From positions 248,001-312,000 of the forward strand of contig NZ_SRLB01000005.1 of the NCBI RefSeq assembly GCF_004745635.1: DNA of 64,000 nt, in the 5' to 3' direction. The position numbers and the translations under genes are program-made. The notes beneath the pieces were generated by a model. The model had not been told where the DNA came from and made no database searches. It worked only from the letters and a program-made list of their open reading frames with translations. The stretch comes from Methylobacterium nonmethylotrophicum (GTDB lineage Bacteria > Pseudomonadota > Alphaproteobacteria > Rhizobiales > Beijerinckiaceae). Below, piece after piece: positions 9,654 to 18,072 of the stretch. Every line of letters starts with the position of its first letter. Position 1 is the first letter of the stretch.

Positions 9654-10487
9654 ATGAACCCCGTCGTCATCGCGGTTGCGATCACCGGCTCCGTGCCGCG
9701 CAAGAAGGACAACCCGGCGGTGCCCACCACCGTCGCCGAGCAGATCGAATCCACGCACCAGGCCTTCGAGGCCGGCGCCACCCTCGTCCACATCCACGTC
9801 CGCAACGACGACGAGTCGCCCTCGTCCGACCCCGACAAGTTCGCCGCCGTGCAGGAGGGCGTGCGCAAGCACTGCCCCGGCATGATCGTGCAGTTCTCGA
9901 CCGGCGGCCGCGGCCGCGATCCGAGCGCGCGCGGCCTCTCGCTGGTGCACCGGCCCGACATGGCCTCGCTCTCGACCGGCTCGGTGAACTTCCCGACCAT
10001 CGTGTACGAGAACCACGCGATGCTGGTGAACGACCTCGCCGGGTCGATGCGCGAGAACGGCATCCGGCCCGAGATCGAGATCTTCGATCTCTCGCACATC
10101 CACGGCGCCAAAAGGCTGATTGAGGAAGGGCTGATGGACGCCCATCCGCACGTGCAGTTCGTGATGGGCGTGAAGAACGCGATGCCGGCAGACGAGCACC
10201 TGCTCGACATCCTGCTCGCCGAGACCCGCCGGGTGATCCCGGGAGCCACCTGGACCGCCGCCGGCATCGGCCGCGAGCAGGCCCGCGTCATGGGCTGGGC
10301 GCTCGCCCGCGGAGCGGACGCCGTGCGCACCGGGCTCGAGGACAACATCCGGGTGACCAAGGACCGCTTGGCGGCGAGCAACGCCGAGCTGGTCTCGCTC
10401 GCCGCCGAGATGGTGACGCGCCACAACCGCAAGGTCGCGACCCCGGCGGAGGCCCGCGCCCTCCTCCACCTGAAGCCCGCGGCCTGA
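9654..10487 (+). CDS. Beta-keto acid cleavage enzyme (BKACE, DUF849)
   Basis: 277 residues. BKACE enzymes condense a beta-keto acid with acetyl-CoA and release acetoacetate plus a CoA ester, using a zinc held by two histidines and a glutamate. The motif LVHIHVR gives His46 and His48; the third ligand is probably Glu229 (RTGLEDNI). The start is TGSVPRKKDNPAVP-like, as in the founder 3-keto-5-aminohexanoate cleavage enzyme Kce. Placed between pcaG and pcaB, the likely substrate is beta-ketoadipate, giving succinyl-CoA and acetoacetate. That would replace pcaIJ and pcaF, which are not in the cluster. The substrate is inferred from context only. AGGAGA before ATG 9654 fixes the start. Confidence 0.88.
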   Translation: MNPVVIAVAITGSVPRKKDNPAVPTTVAEQIESTHQAFEAGATLVHIHVRNDDESPSSDPDKFAAVQEGVRKHCPGMIVQFSTGGRGRDPSARGLSLVHRPDMASLSTGSVNFPTIVYENHAMLVNDLAGSMRENGIRPEIEIFDLSHIHGAKRLIEEGLMDAHPHVQFVMGVKNAMPADEHLLDILLAETRRVIPGATWTAAGIGREQARVMGWALARGADAVRTGLEDNIRVTKDRLAASNAELVSLAAEMVTRHNRKVATPAEARALLHLKPAA

Positions 10488-10491
10488 TCCG

Positions 10492-11850
10492 ATGACCCTC
10501 TCGGCCCTCGACTCCGCCCTGCTCGGGCCCCTCTTCGCCACGGACGCGATGCGCGCCGTCTTCGCCGACGAGGCCCGGGTGGCGGCGATGCTGCGGGCCG
10601 AGGCGGCCCTCGCCCGGGCGCAGGCCGAGGCCGGCCTGGTGCCGGCCTCCCTCGCCCCCGCCATCGCGGCGATCGACGCGAACGACCTCGACCCCTCCGC
10701 CCTCGGCCGGCGCACCGCCGTGTCGGGCGTGCCGGTGATCCCGTTCGTGAAGGCGGTGCAGGGGGCGCTTCCCCCTGAGCTCGAGCCCGCCTTCCACAAG
10801 GCCACGACCACCCAGGACATCGCCGACACCGCCCTGGTGCTGCAGGTCCGCGACGCCCTCGACCTCGTCGCGGCCGATCTCCGGGCGATCCTCGACGGGC
10901 TTTCCGGCCTCGCCCGGAAGCACCGCGAGACGCCCTGCGTCGGGCGCACCTACGGCCAGCACGCCGCACCCGTGACCTTCGGCTTCAAGGCGGCGATCTG
11001 GGCGCTCGGCATCGCCGAGGTGGCGGCCCTGCTGCCCGCCTTGCGCGATCGGGTGCTGACCGCCTCCCTCGGCGGCCCGGTCGGGACCCTCGCGGGCCTG
11101 GGCGAGAAAGCGGAGGCCGTGGGCGACGGATTCGCCGCCGCGCTCGGCCTGCACCCGGACCTCGCGCCCTGGCACACCCGCCGCGCCCGCATCGCCGAGA
11201 CCGGCTCGTGGCTCGCCCTGCTGACGGGGGCGCTCGCCAAGTTCGCCACCGACGTCGCGCATCTCGCCACCACCGAGGTCGGTGAGGTGGCCGAGCCCTA
11301 CGTGCCGGGCCGCGGCGGCTCCTCGGCGATGCCGCACAAGCGCAATCCCGTCTCCTCGACGGTGATTCTTGCGGCCTTCGGCGCCGCCAAGGGCGTGAGC
11401 CTCACCCTCCTCGACGGGATGGCGGCGGCCCACGAGCGCCCAGCCGGCGCCTGGCACGCCGAGTGGCACGCCCTGCCGACCCTGTTCGGCCTCGCCTCCG
11501 GAAGCTTGCGCGAGGCGCGCGGCCTCGCGCAGGGGCTTGTGCCCGACCCCGACCGGATGGCCCGCAACCTCGACCTGACGAAGGGCCTGCTCTTCGCCGA
11601 CGCCGCCGCGGGAAGGCTCAGCCCCGTGATCGGCGCCAAGGCCGCCCACGCCCTGGTGGAAGAGGCCGCCGGCGCGGTGCGCGACGGGCAGGGCTCGCTC
11701 CGCGAGGTGCTGCGCGCCCGCCCCGAGACGGCTGGCTCCGACCTCGATTCCGCCTTCGACTTGAGCCCCGCCATCCGGGCCGGGGCCCGCACCGCCGACC
11801 GGGCGCTCGCCGAGGTCTCGCGCCTCGCCGCCTTCCTGCATTCCGCCTGA
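10492..11850 (+). CDS. pcaB: 3-carboxy-cis,cis-muconate cycloisomerase
   Basis: 452 residues of the fumarase/aspartase superfamily. It cyclises 3-carboxy-cis,cis-muconate to 4-carboxymuconolactone in the protocatechuate branch. The superfamily signature GSSAMPHKRNP is present around residue 277, and the first conserved region (TTTQDIADTALVLQVRDAL) near residue 102. The start is 4 bases after the BKACE stop, so the two are surely co-transcribed. C-terminal length and the EVSRLAAFLHSA end are as in rhizobial PcaB. Nothing looks broken. Confidence 0.95.
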   Translation: MTLSALDSALLGPLFATDAMRAVFADEARVAAMLRAEAALARAQAEAGLVPASLAPAIAAIDANDLDPSALGRRTAVSGVPVIPFVKAVQGALPPELEPAFHKATTTQDIADTALVLQVRDALDLVAADLRAILDGLSGLARKHRETPCVGRTYGQHAAPVTFGFKAAIWALGIAEVAALLPALRDRVLTASLGGPVGTLAGLGEKAEAVGDGFAAALGLHPDLAPWHTRRARIAETGSWLALLTGALAKFATDVAHLATTEVGEVAEPYVPGRGGSSAMPHKRNPVSSTVILAAFGAAKGVSLTLLDGMAAAHERPAGAWHAEWHALPTLFGLASGSLREARGLAQGLVPDPDRMARNLDLTKGLLFADAAAGRLSPVIGAKAAHALVEEAAGAVRDGQGSLREVLRARPETAGSDLDSAFDLSPAIRAGARTADRALAEVSRLAAFLHSA

Positions 11851-11877
11851 CCGCTTTTCCGTTTCCCCGAGGATCCC

Positions 11878-13059
11878 ATGCCCCAGATCGAGGCCAACGG
11901 CACGCTGCTGAACTACGAGCTCTCCGGCCCGAGCGGCGCTCCGGTGGTGGTGTTCTCCAACTCCCTCGGCACCACGCTGGCCATGTGGGACCCGCTGGTG
12001 CCGCATCTGCGCGGCCGCTACCGGGTGCTGCGCTACGACACCCGCGGCCATGGCGCCTCGCAGGTGCGCGACGCGCGCGCCGAGGTCGAGGACTTGGCCG
12101 ACGACCTGATCGGCCTGCTCGATGCCCTGAACATCCCCCGCGCCCACGTGGTCGGGCTGTCGCTCGGCGGCATGACCGGCCAGGCGGCGGCGAGCCGCCA
12201 CCCCGACCGGGTCATCAGCCTGACCCTGATGGCGACCGCCGCCTTCATGCCGAGCGAGGCGTCGTGGAACGAGCGCGCCGAGACGGTGCGGGCCAAGGGC
12301 ACGGCGGCGATCGTCGAGGCCACGATGGGCCGCTGGTTCACGCCCGGCTTCCCGGCCTCGAACCCCGACGCGGTGGCGCCGGTGCGCCGGCAATTCGTCG
12401 ACACGGATGCCGCCGGCTACGCGGTGTGCTGCAACGCCATCGGCCGCATGGACCTGCGCCCGGTCCTCGACCGCATCACCGCCCCCACCCTGGTGATCGC
12501 CGGCCGCGACGACCCGGCGACGCCGCCCGCCATGTCGGAGGAGATCTGCGCCGGCATCCCCCACGCCGAACTCGTGATCCTGCCGAAGGCCGCGCACCTC
12601 CTCTCCGTCGAGCAGCCGGCCGCCACCGCCGCCCATCTCCTCGGCTTCCTCAACCGGCACCGGGAGGCCGCCGACACCGCGACCGGCGCGGTGGCGTTCG
12701 AGTCAGGCCTCGCCAACCGCAAGAGCGTGCTCGGCGACGCGCATGTCGAGCGCTCGCTGAGCGCCGCGGGCAGCTTCGCCGGGCCGTGGCAGGACTTCAT
12801 CACCCGCACCGCCTGGGGCGAGGTCTGGGGTGACCCGCGCATCCCGTGGAAGACCCGCTCCTTCGTGACGCTCGCCATGATGGTGGCGCTCGGCCGCGAG
12901 GAGGAGTTCAAGCTCCATGTCCGCCCGGCCCTGCGCAACGGCGTCACCGTGCCGGAGTTGCAGGCCCTTCTGATCCAGACCGCGATCTATGCCGGTGTGC
13001 CGGCGGCGAACGGCGCCTTCCGGTGGGCGCGCGAGGTGCTGGGCGACGAAGTCGCCTGA
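11878..13059 (+). CDS. pcaL: Fused 3-oxoadipate enol-lactonase / 4-carboxymuconolactone decarboxylase
   Basis: 393 residues joining two pathway steps. Residues 1-260 are an alpha/beta hydrolase (PcaD) with nucleophile Ser95 in GLSLGG, an acid in RDDPAT (Asp211/212) and His240 in KAAHLLS. Residues 270-393 are PcaC, with SFVTLAMMVALGREEEF and HVRPALRNG. Together they decarboxylate 4-carboxymuconolactone and hydrolyse the enol-lactone to beta-ketoadipate. Such fusions are known as PcaL. It follows pcaB by 27 bases with a GAGGATCCC ribosome binding site. After this step beta-ketoadipate must be split, which points to the BKACE gene upstream. Confidence 0.95.
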   Translation: MPQIEANGTLLNYELSGPSGAPVVVFSNSLGTTLAMWDPLVPHLRGRYRVLRYDTRGHGASQVRDARAEVEDLADDLIGLLDALNIPRAHVVGLSLGGMTGQAAASRHPDRVISLTLMATAAFMPSEASWNERAETVRAKGTAAIVEATMGRWFTPGFPASNPDAVAPVRRQFVDTDAAGYAVCCNAIGRMDLRPVLDRITAPTLVIAGRDDPATPPAMSEEICAGIPHAELVILPKAAHLLSVEQPAATAAHLLGFLNRHREAADTATGAVAFESGLANRKSVLGDAHVERSLSAAGSFAGPWQDFITRTAWGEVWGDPRIPWKTRSFVTLAMMVALGREEEFKLHVRPALRNGVTVPELQALLIQTAIYAGVPAANGAFRWAREVLGDEVA

Positions 13060-13176
13060 GCCGGGGCGACGAGGTCGCCGGGTGTTGGCGAGGGATTGAA
13101 CCAACGGGAGGACGGGTGCGCCGGGGCGGCCGGGATGGTAGAGCAGCGCCGTCCCGCCGCCCGTCGTTGTTCGATC

Positions 13177-13824
13177 ATGGACGCCGCCACGCCCCGCGCC
13201 TCCCCCCGTACCAAGGATCCCGAGCGGACCCGGGCCGACATCCTGGCGGTCGCCCGGGAAGAATTCTCTGCCTTCGGGCTCAGCGGCGCCCGGGTCGACG
13301 CCATCGCGGAGCGCACCCGCACCTCGAAGCGGATGATCTACTACTACTTCGGCAGCAAGGAGGGCCTGTACCTCGCGGTGCTGGAGAAGGCCTATGCCGA
13401 CATCCGCCAGGTCGAGGCCGATCTCGACCTCGGCAACCTCGCGCCGGCGGAGGCGATCCGGCGGCTGGTCGAGTTCACCTTCGAGTACGACGAGGCGCAT
13501 CCCGACTTCATCCGCCTCGTCACGATCGAGAACATCCATCGGGCCGAGCACCTGTCGGGCTCGGAGACGATCCGCGGGCTGAACCTCGGGGTGATCCAGA
13601 CCATCACCGACATCATCGCCCGCGGGCAGGCCGACGGCTGTTTCCGCGCCGATGTCGATCCCCTCGACGTGCACATGATGATCAGCGCGCTCTGCTTCTT
13701 CCGGGTCTCGAACCGCCACACCTTCGGGGCGATCTTCTCCGTCGACCTCGACGCGCCGGCCTTGCGGGCGCGTCACAAGCGGATGATCGGCGACGCGGTG
13801 CTGGGGATGCTGGCGATCCGGTGA
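13177..13824 (+). CDS. TetR-family transcriptional regulator
   Basis: 215 residues. The N-terminal helix-turn-helix is clear at about 15-65 (RTRADILAVAREEFSAFGL, then TRTSKRMIYYYFGSKEGLYL). A larger C-terminal ligand domain follows, of the type seen in regulators of aromatic and fatty-acid genes. It is the last gene of the pca run and shares its direction, about 117 bases after pcaL, so it may add a second layer of control to the IclR regulator. The ligand is not deducible. ATG 13177 is chosen because the sequence before it (back to 13096) is not conserved in TetR N-termini. Confidence 0.85.
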   Translation: MDAATPRASPRTKDPERTRADILAVAREEFSAFGLSGARVDAIAERTRTSKRMIYYYFGSKEGLYLAVLEKAYADIRQVEADLDLGNLAPAEAIRRLVEFTFEYDEAHPDFIRLVTIENIHRAEHLSGSETIRGLNLGVIQTITDIIARGQADGCFRADVDPLDVHMMISALCFFRVSNRHTFGAIFSVDLDAPALRARHKRMIGDAVLGMLAIR

Positions 13825-13897
13825 CCGTTGCGGGAACCGGATCCGGCGCCGGGCCATTTCTCCTCACGACTGCACGCAACCTTCGGAGGAGAGCCCG

Positions 13898-14140
13898 ATG
13901 ACCAGGGGCACCAGCCGTCTCATCATGCTCGCCGTCCTGGCCGCCGCGCCGGTGGTGGCGCAGGTGACGGACACGCCGCAGCGCAGCCGCGAGCAGGCGC
14001 CGAACATGCCGCCCAGCCATGAGACCCTGCCCGAGCGCGTCCGCCCCGGCGACACCGACGCCACCGGCACCGTGCGCCCGAGCGCGCCGGCACCGGACCC
14101 GAGGACCGGCGACGGGGTCCTGCGGCCGCAGAAGGGGTGA
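13898..14140 (+). CDS. Small secreted proline-rich protein, unknown function
   Basis: 80 residues. A probable signal peptide (RLIMLAVLAAAPVVAQ) is followed by a polar, proline-rich tail (PPSHETLPERVRPGDTDATG). GGAGGAGAG before the ATG supports translation. No domain is recognised. It ends 37 bases before a perfect 20-base-arm hairpin and converges on the TonB receptor gene. Confidence 0.6.
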   Translation: MTRGTSRLIMLAVLAAAPVVAQVTDTPQRSREQAPNMPPSHETLPERVRPGDTDATGTVRPSAPAPDPRTGDGVLRPQKG

Positions 14141-14177
14141 GGATCCCCAACCCTGCAAAGCAAAGCCATCAACAATC

Positions 14178-14221
14178 GAAGCACATTCCCCTCTCCCACA
14201 CGGGAGAGGGGAATGTGCTTC
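14178..14221. terminator. Perfect 20-bp hairpin between convergent genes
   Basis: Arms 14178-14197 and 14202-14221 are exact complements with an ACAC loop. The core (14188-14211) is the same CCCCTCTCCC palindrome found twice at 9.4-9.6 kb; here an extra 10 pairs (GAAGCACATT/AATGTGCTTC) lengthen it. It lies between two converging genes, the place for a bidirectional terminator, although there is no long T run. Confidence 0.75.
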
Positions 14222-14257
14222 ATCTTGAAACGTTGACCTCCGCGGTAATTTGAGACT

Positions 14258-16408
14258 TCAGAACCGCGCCGTCAGGAACACCCGCACGTTCCGCCCCGGC
14301 AGCACGATCTCGTCCTTCTTGAACGAGGCCGAGTTGCGGATCACGTCGTTGAGCAGGTTCGTGCCCTGCACCCCGAGCGTCACCTCGCTCCACCCCGTCA
14401 CCGCCGGATCGAACGCCTTGGTGTAGCTCACCTCGGCCCGGAGGTTGTCGTAGCCCCGCGTCAGCGTCTCGTAGGGCGCCGTCTCGGTATGGGCGAAGGC
14501 GTGGAGCAGGTTCACCCGGGCGTACCAGCCGTCGGCCCGCAGGAAGACGCCGCCGCCGACCCGGTGCGGCGGGATGCGGGGCACGAAGGTGCCGTCGTCG
14601 AAGGTGGCGCGCACGAAGTCGTACTGGGCCTCCACGCCGGCGAATCCGTTGCCGACGGGCAGGAGATCGAGCTGCGAGGCGATCTCGGCGCCGTAGAAGG
14701 TCGCGTTCTGTTGCGCGTAGACGACCTGGGCGAGTTCGTCGCCGCTGCCGCAGCTGGCAAAGTCGTCGCCGCAGCGCAGGCCCGTCAGGCGCTTGTAGAT
14801 GAAGCCGGTGTAGCGGGTGTAGTAGCCGGTGGCGTCGAGGCGGAACGGGCCTTCCGCGCGACGGATGCTCGCCTCGATGGTGCGGGCGCGCTCCTTCTTC
14901 AGGTTCGGGTCGCCGATCTCGAAGGTCTCCGTGGCGTCGTGCGGCCCGCGGGAATAGAGCTCGAAGGCGGAGGGCGCCCGCTCGACGTACTGGCCGGAGA
15001 GGCTGGCGACGAAGCCGTCGGGCAGGTCCTGCAGCACGCCGAAGCTCGCGCTCTTCGGGGCGAAGCGCCGGCGGCGGCCATACGACAGCGGATCCTCGCC
15101 GTCGACCGGGACGTAGTCGCCCGGGAACAGCGTCGCGGTGCCGGTGGAGCGCGCGCCCTCGATCCGCCCCGCCGCCTGGAGCCGCAGGCCCCGCTCCAGG
15201 CGCAGCTCCTCGAACAGGTAGAGGGCGGTGCTGCGCGAATCGGTCGGCGCCAGCAGGCTCCCGGCCTCGCCCGAGGTGCCGATCAGCCGCCGGTCGGTCT
15301 GCAGGCCGAGCGCGCCGGTGAGCGTGCCGAGGCTGGTCGCCACCGGTACGTGCTGGACCTCGAGCCGCCCCTCCGCCTCGCGGCTCTTGAAGGTCGCCTG
15401 GACGCCGTCGATCCCGTTCTCGCCGATGCCGATCTCGTTGTGCTTGTAGGTCGAGCCGCCGAGCCAGAAGCGGATCACCTCGATCGGCCCGTCGACCGGC
15501 CGGTACTCGCCCTTGGCCTGGACCTTGTCCTGGGTCGGGTCGAGGCGGGTGCGGCTCTGGGCGGCCTCCCCGCCCGGGATCTGGTAGAGCGCGTCGTAGT
15601 GGCTGAACGACAGGCCGACGAAGCCGCGGTCGAACAGGTACGACATCCCGACCGCGCCGCCCTGCGATTCGTTCGCGGAGTTGCGCTGGATGCCGAGCGG
15701 CGTGGCGTAGCTGTCGGCGGCGCTCCGGAACGCGTCGGCGTGGAACGCCACCGATTGCCCGCCGGCATCGACCGTCGCGGCGGCGTTGCGGCCGTTGTCG
15801 ACCGCGGAATAGCCGGTGGTGACCCGGCCCGCGATGCCGTTCGGCGGGATATAGGTCGGGATGCGGTTGTTCTCGGCCGAGACCACGCCGCCGATCGCCT
15901 GGCTGCCGTAGCGCAGGGAGGCGGGGCCGCGGATCACCTCGATCCGGTCGGCGACGAGAGGGTTGATCGGCACGGCGTGGTCCTCGCCGAGATCCGAGAC
16001 GTCGTGGACGCCGATGCCGTTCTCCTGGATCCGCACCCGGCTCGTGTCGAGGCCGCGGATGATCGGCCGGCTCGCGGCGCCCGGCGCGTAGGTGGTGGCC
16101 GAGAGGCCCGGCCGGTCGAACAGCGCGTCGCCGAGGGTGCGCGGCTGCTGGCGCACGATATCGGCCTGGGTCACCACCGTGACCGGCGAGAAGGTGGTCG
16201 TCACGACCGGCAGAACGCCGGCCGGAAAGGTGCCCGGGACAGCAGCCCCGCCGGAAGGCGGGGTCACGATCGGGCTCGGCGAGGCGACATCGATCGTGTC
16301 GAGGGCGATGTCCTCCGCCCGGGCCGCCGAGCCGGCGAGGGCGAGGGCCGCCGCCAGCAGCGCCGGACCCGCCCCGAATGCACCCGCGCCCGATCCCATC
16401 CCATTCAT
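14258..16408 (-). CDS. TonB-dependent outer-membrane receptor, ZnuD-like
   Basis: 716 residues. A signal peptide (about 1-30, ending ARAED) precedes the plug domain, with DVSDLGEDHAVPINPLVADR and GPASLRYGSQAIGGVVSAEN. A 22-strand barrel follows, ending in NLLNDVIRNSASF, LPGRNVRVFLTARF and a C-terminal Phe. These stretches resemble ZnuD-type zinc receptors more than siderophore receptors, but there is no histidine-rich loop, so the metal is uncertain. ATG 16408 is preferred over 16435: it has GAGGGGCG as ribosome binding site, a clean signal peptide, and leaves a GTAATAAC operator-like dyad outside the coding region. Import of zinc or another metal under metal-responsive control is inferred. 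Confidence 0.85.
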   Translation of the reverse strand: MNGMGSGAGAFGAGPALLAAALALAGSAARAEDIALDTIDVASPSPIVTPPSGGAAVPGTFPAGVLPVVTTTFSPVTVVTQADIVRQQPRTLGDALFDRPGLSATTYAPGAASRPIIRGLDTSRVRIQENGIGVHDVSDLGEDHAVPINPLVADRIEVIRGPASLRYGSQAIGGVVSAENNRIPTYIPPNGIAGRVTTGYSAVDNGRNAAATVDAGGQSVAFHADAFRSAADSYATPLGIQRNSANESQGGAVGMSYLFDRGFVGLSFSHYDALYQIPGGEAAQSRTRLDPTQDKVQAKGEYRPVDGPIEVIRFWLGGSTYKHNEIGIGENGIDGVQATFKSREAEGRLEVQHVPVATSLGTLTGALGLQTDRRLIGTSGEAGSLLAPTDSRSTALYLFEELRLERGLRLQAAGRIEGARSTGTATLFPGDYVPVDGEDPLSYGRRRRFAPKSASFGVLQDLPDGFVASLSGQYVERAPSAFELYSRGPHDATETFEIGDPNLKKERARTIEASIRRAEGPFRLDATGYYTRYTGFIYKRLTGLRCGDDFASCGSGDELAQVVYAQQNATFYGAEIASQLDLLPVGNGFAGVEAQYDFVRATFDDGTFVPRIPPHRVGGGVFLRADGWYARVNLLHAFAHTETAPYETLTRGYDNLRAEVSYTKAFDPAVTGWSEVTLGVQGTNLLNDVIRNSASFKKDEIVLPGRNVRVFLTARF

Positions 16409-16425
16409 GATCGCCCCTCGCGAAC

Positions 16426-16438
16426 GTAATAACATTGC
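16426..16438. promoter_or_regulatory. Operator-like dyad proximal to the TonB receptor gene
   Basis: GTAATAACATTGC is a near-palindrome (GTAAT-AAC-ATTGC, one mismatch) 17 bases upstream of the preferred start of the receptor gene. It shares the core GTAATAAC, in opposite orientation, with the dyad at 16505-16517. Fur-family repressors (Zur, Fur, Mur) bind AT-rich dyads of this size; the regulator is not shown. Confidence 0.5.
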
Positions 16439-16504
16439 AATCGCGCGGCGGAGGACAGGCTGGCAAGCGCGAAGCCGGCGCGTCCCGCATGAGGCGTGCC
16501 GACC

Positions 16505-16517
16505 GTAACGTTATTAC
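16505..16517. promoter_or_regulatory. Operator-like dyad distal to the TonB receptor gene
   Basis: GTAACGTTATTAC (GTAAC-GTT-ATTAC, one mismatch) is the partner of the site at 16426-16438, with centres 79 bases apart. Both lie in the 120-base gap upstream of the receptor gene. It begins the AT-rich patch where a promoter for that gene would be expected. Confidence 0.5.
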
Positions 16518-16531
16518 AACACGGAGGAGCC

Positions 16532-17317
16532 TCAGCGTCCGGCGAGATCCCGCCGCAAGGTCGGCAGCCCGATGCCGGCCGCGTCGAAGCCGCCGTCGAC
16601 CGCGAGGGTCTGGCCGGTGACGTAGCTCGCCCGCGCCCCGCACAGATAGACGACGGCGTCGGCGATCTCGCGCTCGAGGCCGTAGCGGTTGAGCGGCACC
16701 GCGTCGTGGTAGTCGGCCCGGATCGCCGGGCTGTGGACCGCCTTGGCCATCGCGGTGTCGACCGGGCCCGGCGCGACCGCGTTGACCCGGATGCCGAGAT
16801 GCGCGAGCTCGACCGCCTGCTGCTTCGTCAGGTGCTTGAGCGCCGCCTTGCTGGTCCCGTAGGCGACCCGCAGGGTCGAGGCGCGCTGGCCCGAGATCGA
16901 CGTGATGTTGACGACCGCGCCGCCGCCGCCCCGCGCCATCACGGGCGCGGCCGCCTGCACGCACAGGAACGGCCCGGTCAGGTTCACGGCAAGGACCCGA
17001 GCCCATTCGGCATGGCTCGTGTCGAGGAGCGGCTTGAACACCGCGGTGCCGGCATTGTTGACGAGCGCGTCGAGGCGGCCGAACCGGGCATCGACCGCGG
17101 CGACGGCCGCCGTGACCGCTTCCGGGTCGGCGACGTCGCCGGTGAGCGCCAGGGTGTCGTCGGGCCGGCCGAGCGCGGCCACGGCCTGCTCCTGCGCCGC
17201 GCCGTCGATGTCGAGGAGGGCGACGCGCCAGCCCTCCTCCAGGAAGACTTGCGCCGTCGCGAGCCCGATCCCCCGCGCCGCGCCCGTGACCAGCGCCACC
17301 TTGCCGTCACCCGTCAT
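16532..17317 (-). CDS. Short-chain dehydrogenase/reductase
   Basis: 261 residues, a classical SDR. The cofactor loop is TGAARGIG (residues 11-18), NNAG stands near 86, the catalytic serine lies in NITSISGQR, and YGTSK carries the Tyr-Lys pair. An acidic residue after beta-2 (LLDIDG) suggests NAD rather than NADP. Many relatives are annotated as 3-oxoacyl-ACP reductase or sugar dehydrogenase, but the substrate cannot be set. It lies upstream of the TonB receptor in the same direction, but the 120-base gap with dyads suggests separate promoters. The cupin gene at 17370 is transcribed the same way, 52 bases upstream. Confidence 0.87.
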   Translation of the reverse strand: MTGDGKVALVTGAARGIGLATAQVFLEEGWRVALLDIDGAAQEQAVAALGRPDDTLALTGDVADPEAVTAAVAAVDARFGRLDALVNNAGTAVFKPLLDTSHAEWARVLAVNLTGPFLCVQAAAPVMARGGGGAVVNITSISGQRASTLRVAYGTSKAALKHLTKQQAVELAHLGIRVNAVAPGPVDTAMAKAVHSPAIRADYHDAVPLNRYGLEREIADAVVYLCGARASYVTGQTLAVDGGFDAAGIGLPTLRRDLAGR

Positions 17318-17369
17318 GCCGTCGCCTCCCGCTGTTATGCCCCGTGCATCGCGGCCGGGGCCCGGGAGG

Positions 17370-17816
17370 TCAAGCCGGATCGGAGGCCGCGTTGCGGGCC
17401 ATGAAGCTCTCGGCCGTGCCGGTAGCCGGATCGACGAAGATCACGTCGGTCGGCGCGCGCCGGGGCGTGTCGACGGAGAGGAACACCACCGGCTCCTCAA
17501 GGAGTTGCGGCATCGCGTGGACGAGGCCGCGCTCGAAGAACAGCAGCTGGCCGGGGCCGAACTCCGCCTCGTCGGAGGGATCATCGATCCAGAATGTGCC
17601 GCGGCCGGAGAGCACGTAGAGGTACTCGTCGCAGCCCGCGTGGTAATGGGCCGGCGTCGGCCGGTAGACGCGGAAGACCCGTGCGCTCGCCGCCGGCCGG
17701 TCGGTCAGATAGGTGTCGACCAGCATCGTGGCGGCGCTCTCGGGAAGGGCGGCGGCGATCGCCCCGACGTCGAAGCGGCCCCGCGTCGGCGCCGGTTCCG
17801 GATCGGTGTCGGCCAT
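17370..17816 (-). CDS. Small cupin-domain protein
   Basis: 148 residues with one cupin barrel. Motif 1 reads HYHAGCDEYLYVLSGRGTFW (His, His, Glu metal positions) and motif 2 reads LFFERGLVHAMPQL. Such single cupins bind a metal and may be sugar-acid isomerases, dioxygenases or binding proteins; the reaction is unknown. GTG/ATG choices exist upstream, but ATG 17816 has AAGGGAGAG eight bases before it and gives a normal length. It is probably co-transcribed with the SDR gene downstream. Confidence 0.78.
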   Translation of the reverse strand: MADTDPEPAPTRGRFDVGAIAAALPESAATMLVDTYLTDRPAASARVFRVYRPTPAHYHAGCDEYLYVLSGRGTFWIDDPSDEAEFGPGQLLFFERGLVHAMPQLLEEPVVFLSVDTPRRAPTDVIFVDPATGTAESFMARNAASDPA

Positions 17817-18072
17817 CGGGCGCTCTCCCTTGCTGAACAGGACAACCCTCGAATCTAGCGCGACCCGGCCCGCCGCGGGAGGGGGCTGGACGCTAGATGG
17901 GAGTGCATTCGTCGCGGGCGATTTTCCGCCGCGCGTTCCTCCCGGATCTTGACGAGGCACCGGTGCGGGCTACCCTCGTGGGCAATTCGCCGCCAAAAGG
18001 CGAAGCTCTTCCGGAGGGAGGTGAATGGATGTTCGCGTCCATGTCGCGTCTTGACGCCGAGACGGCAGCGCC

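Noticed and set aside
10288..12660. A 790-codon minus-strand frame opposite pcaB and pcaL
   Set aside because: It covers two complete pathway genes and has antisense-like composition.
14489..16429. A 646-codon plus-strand frame opposite the TonB receptor
   Set aside because: It has no domain; the minus-strand gene has plug, barrel and terminal Phe signatures.
17344..17952. Plus-strand frames opposite the cupin gene
   Set aside because: Arg/Ser-rich antisense composition; the minus strand has both cupin motifs and a ribosome binding site.
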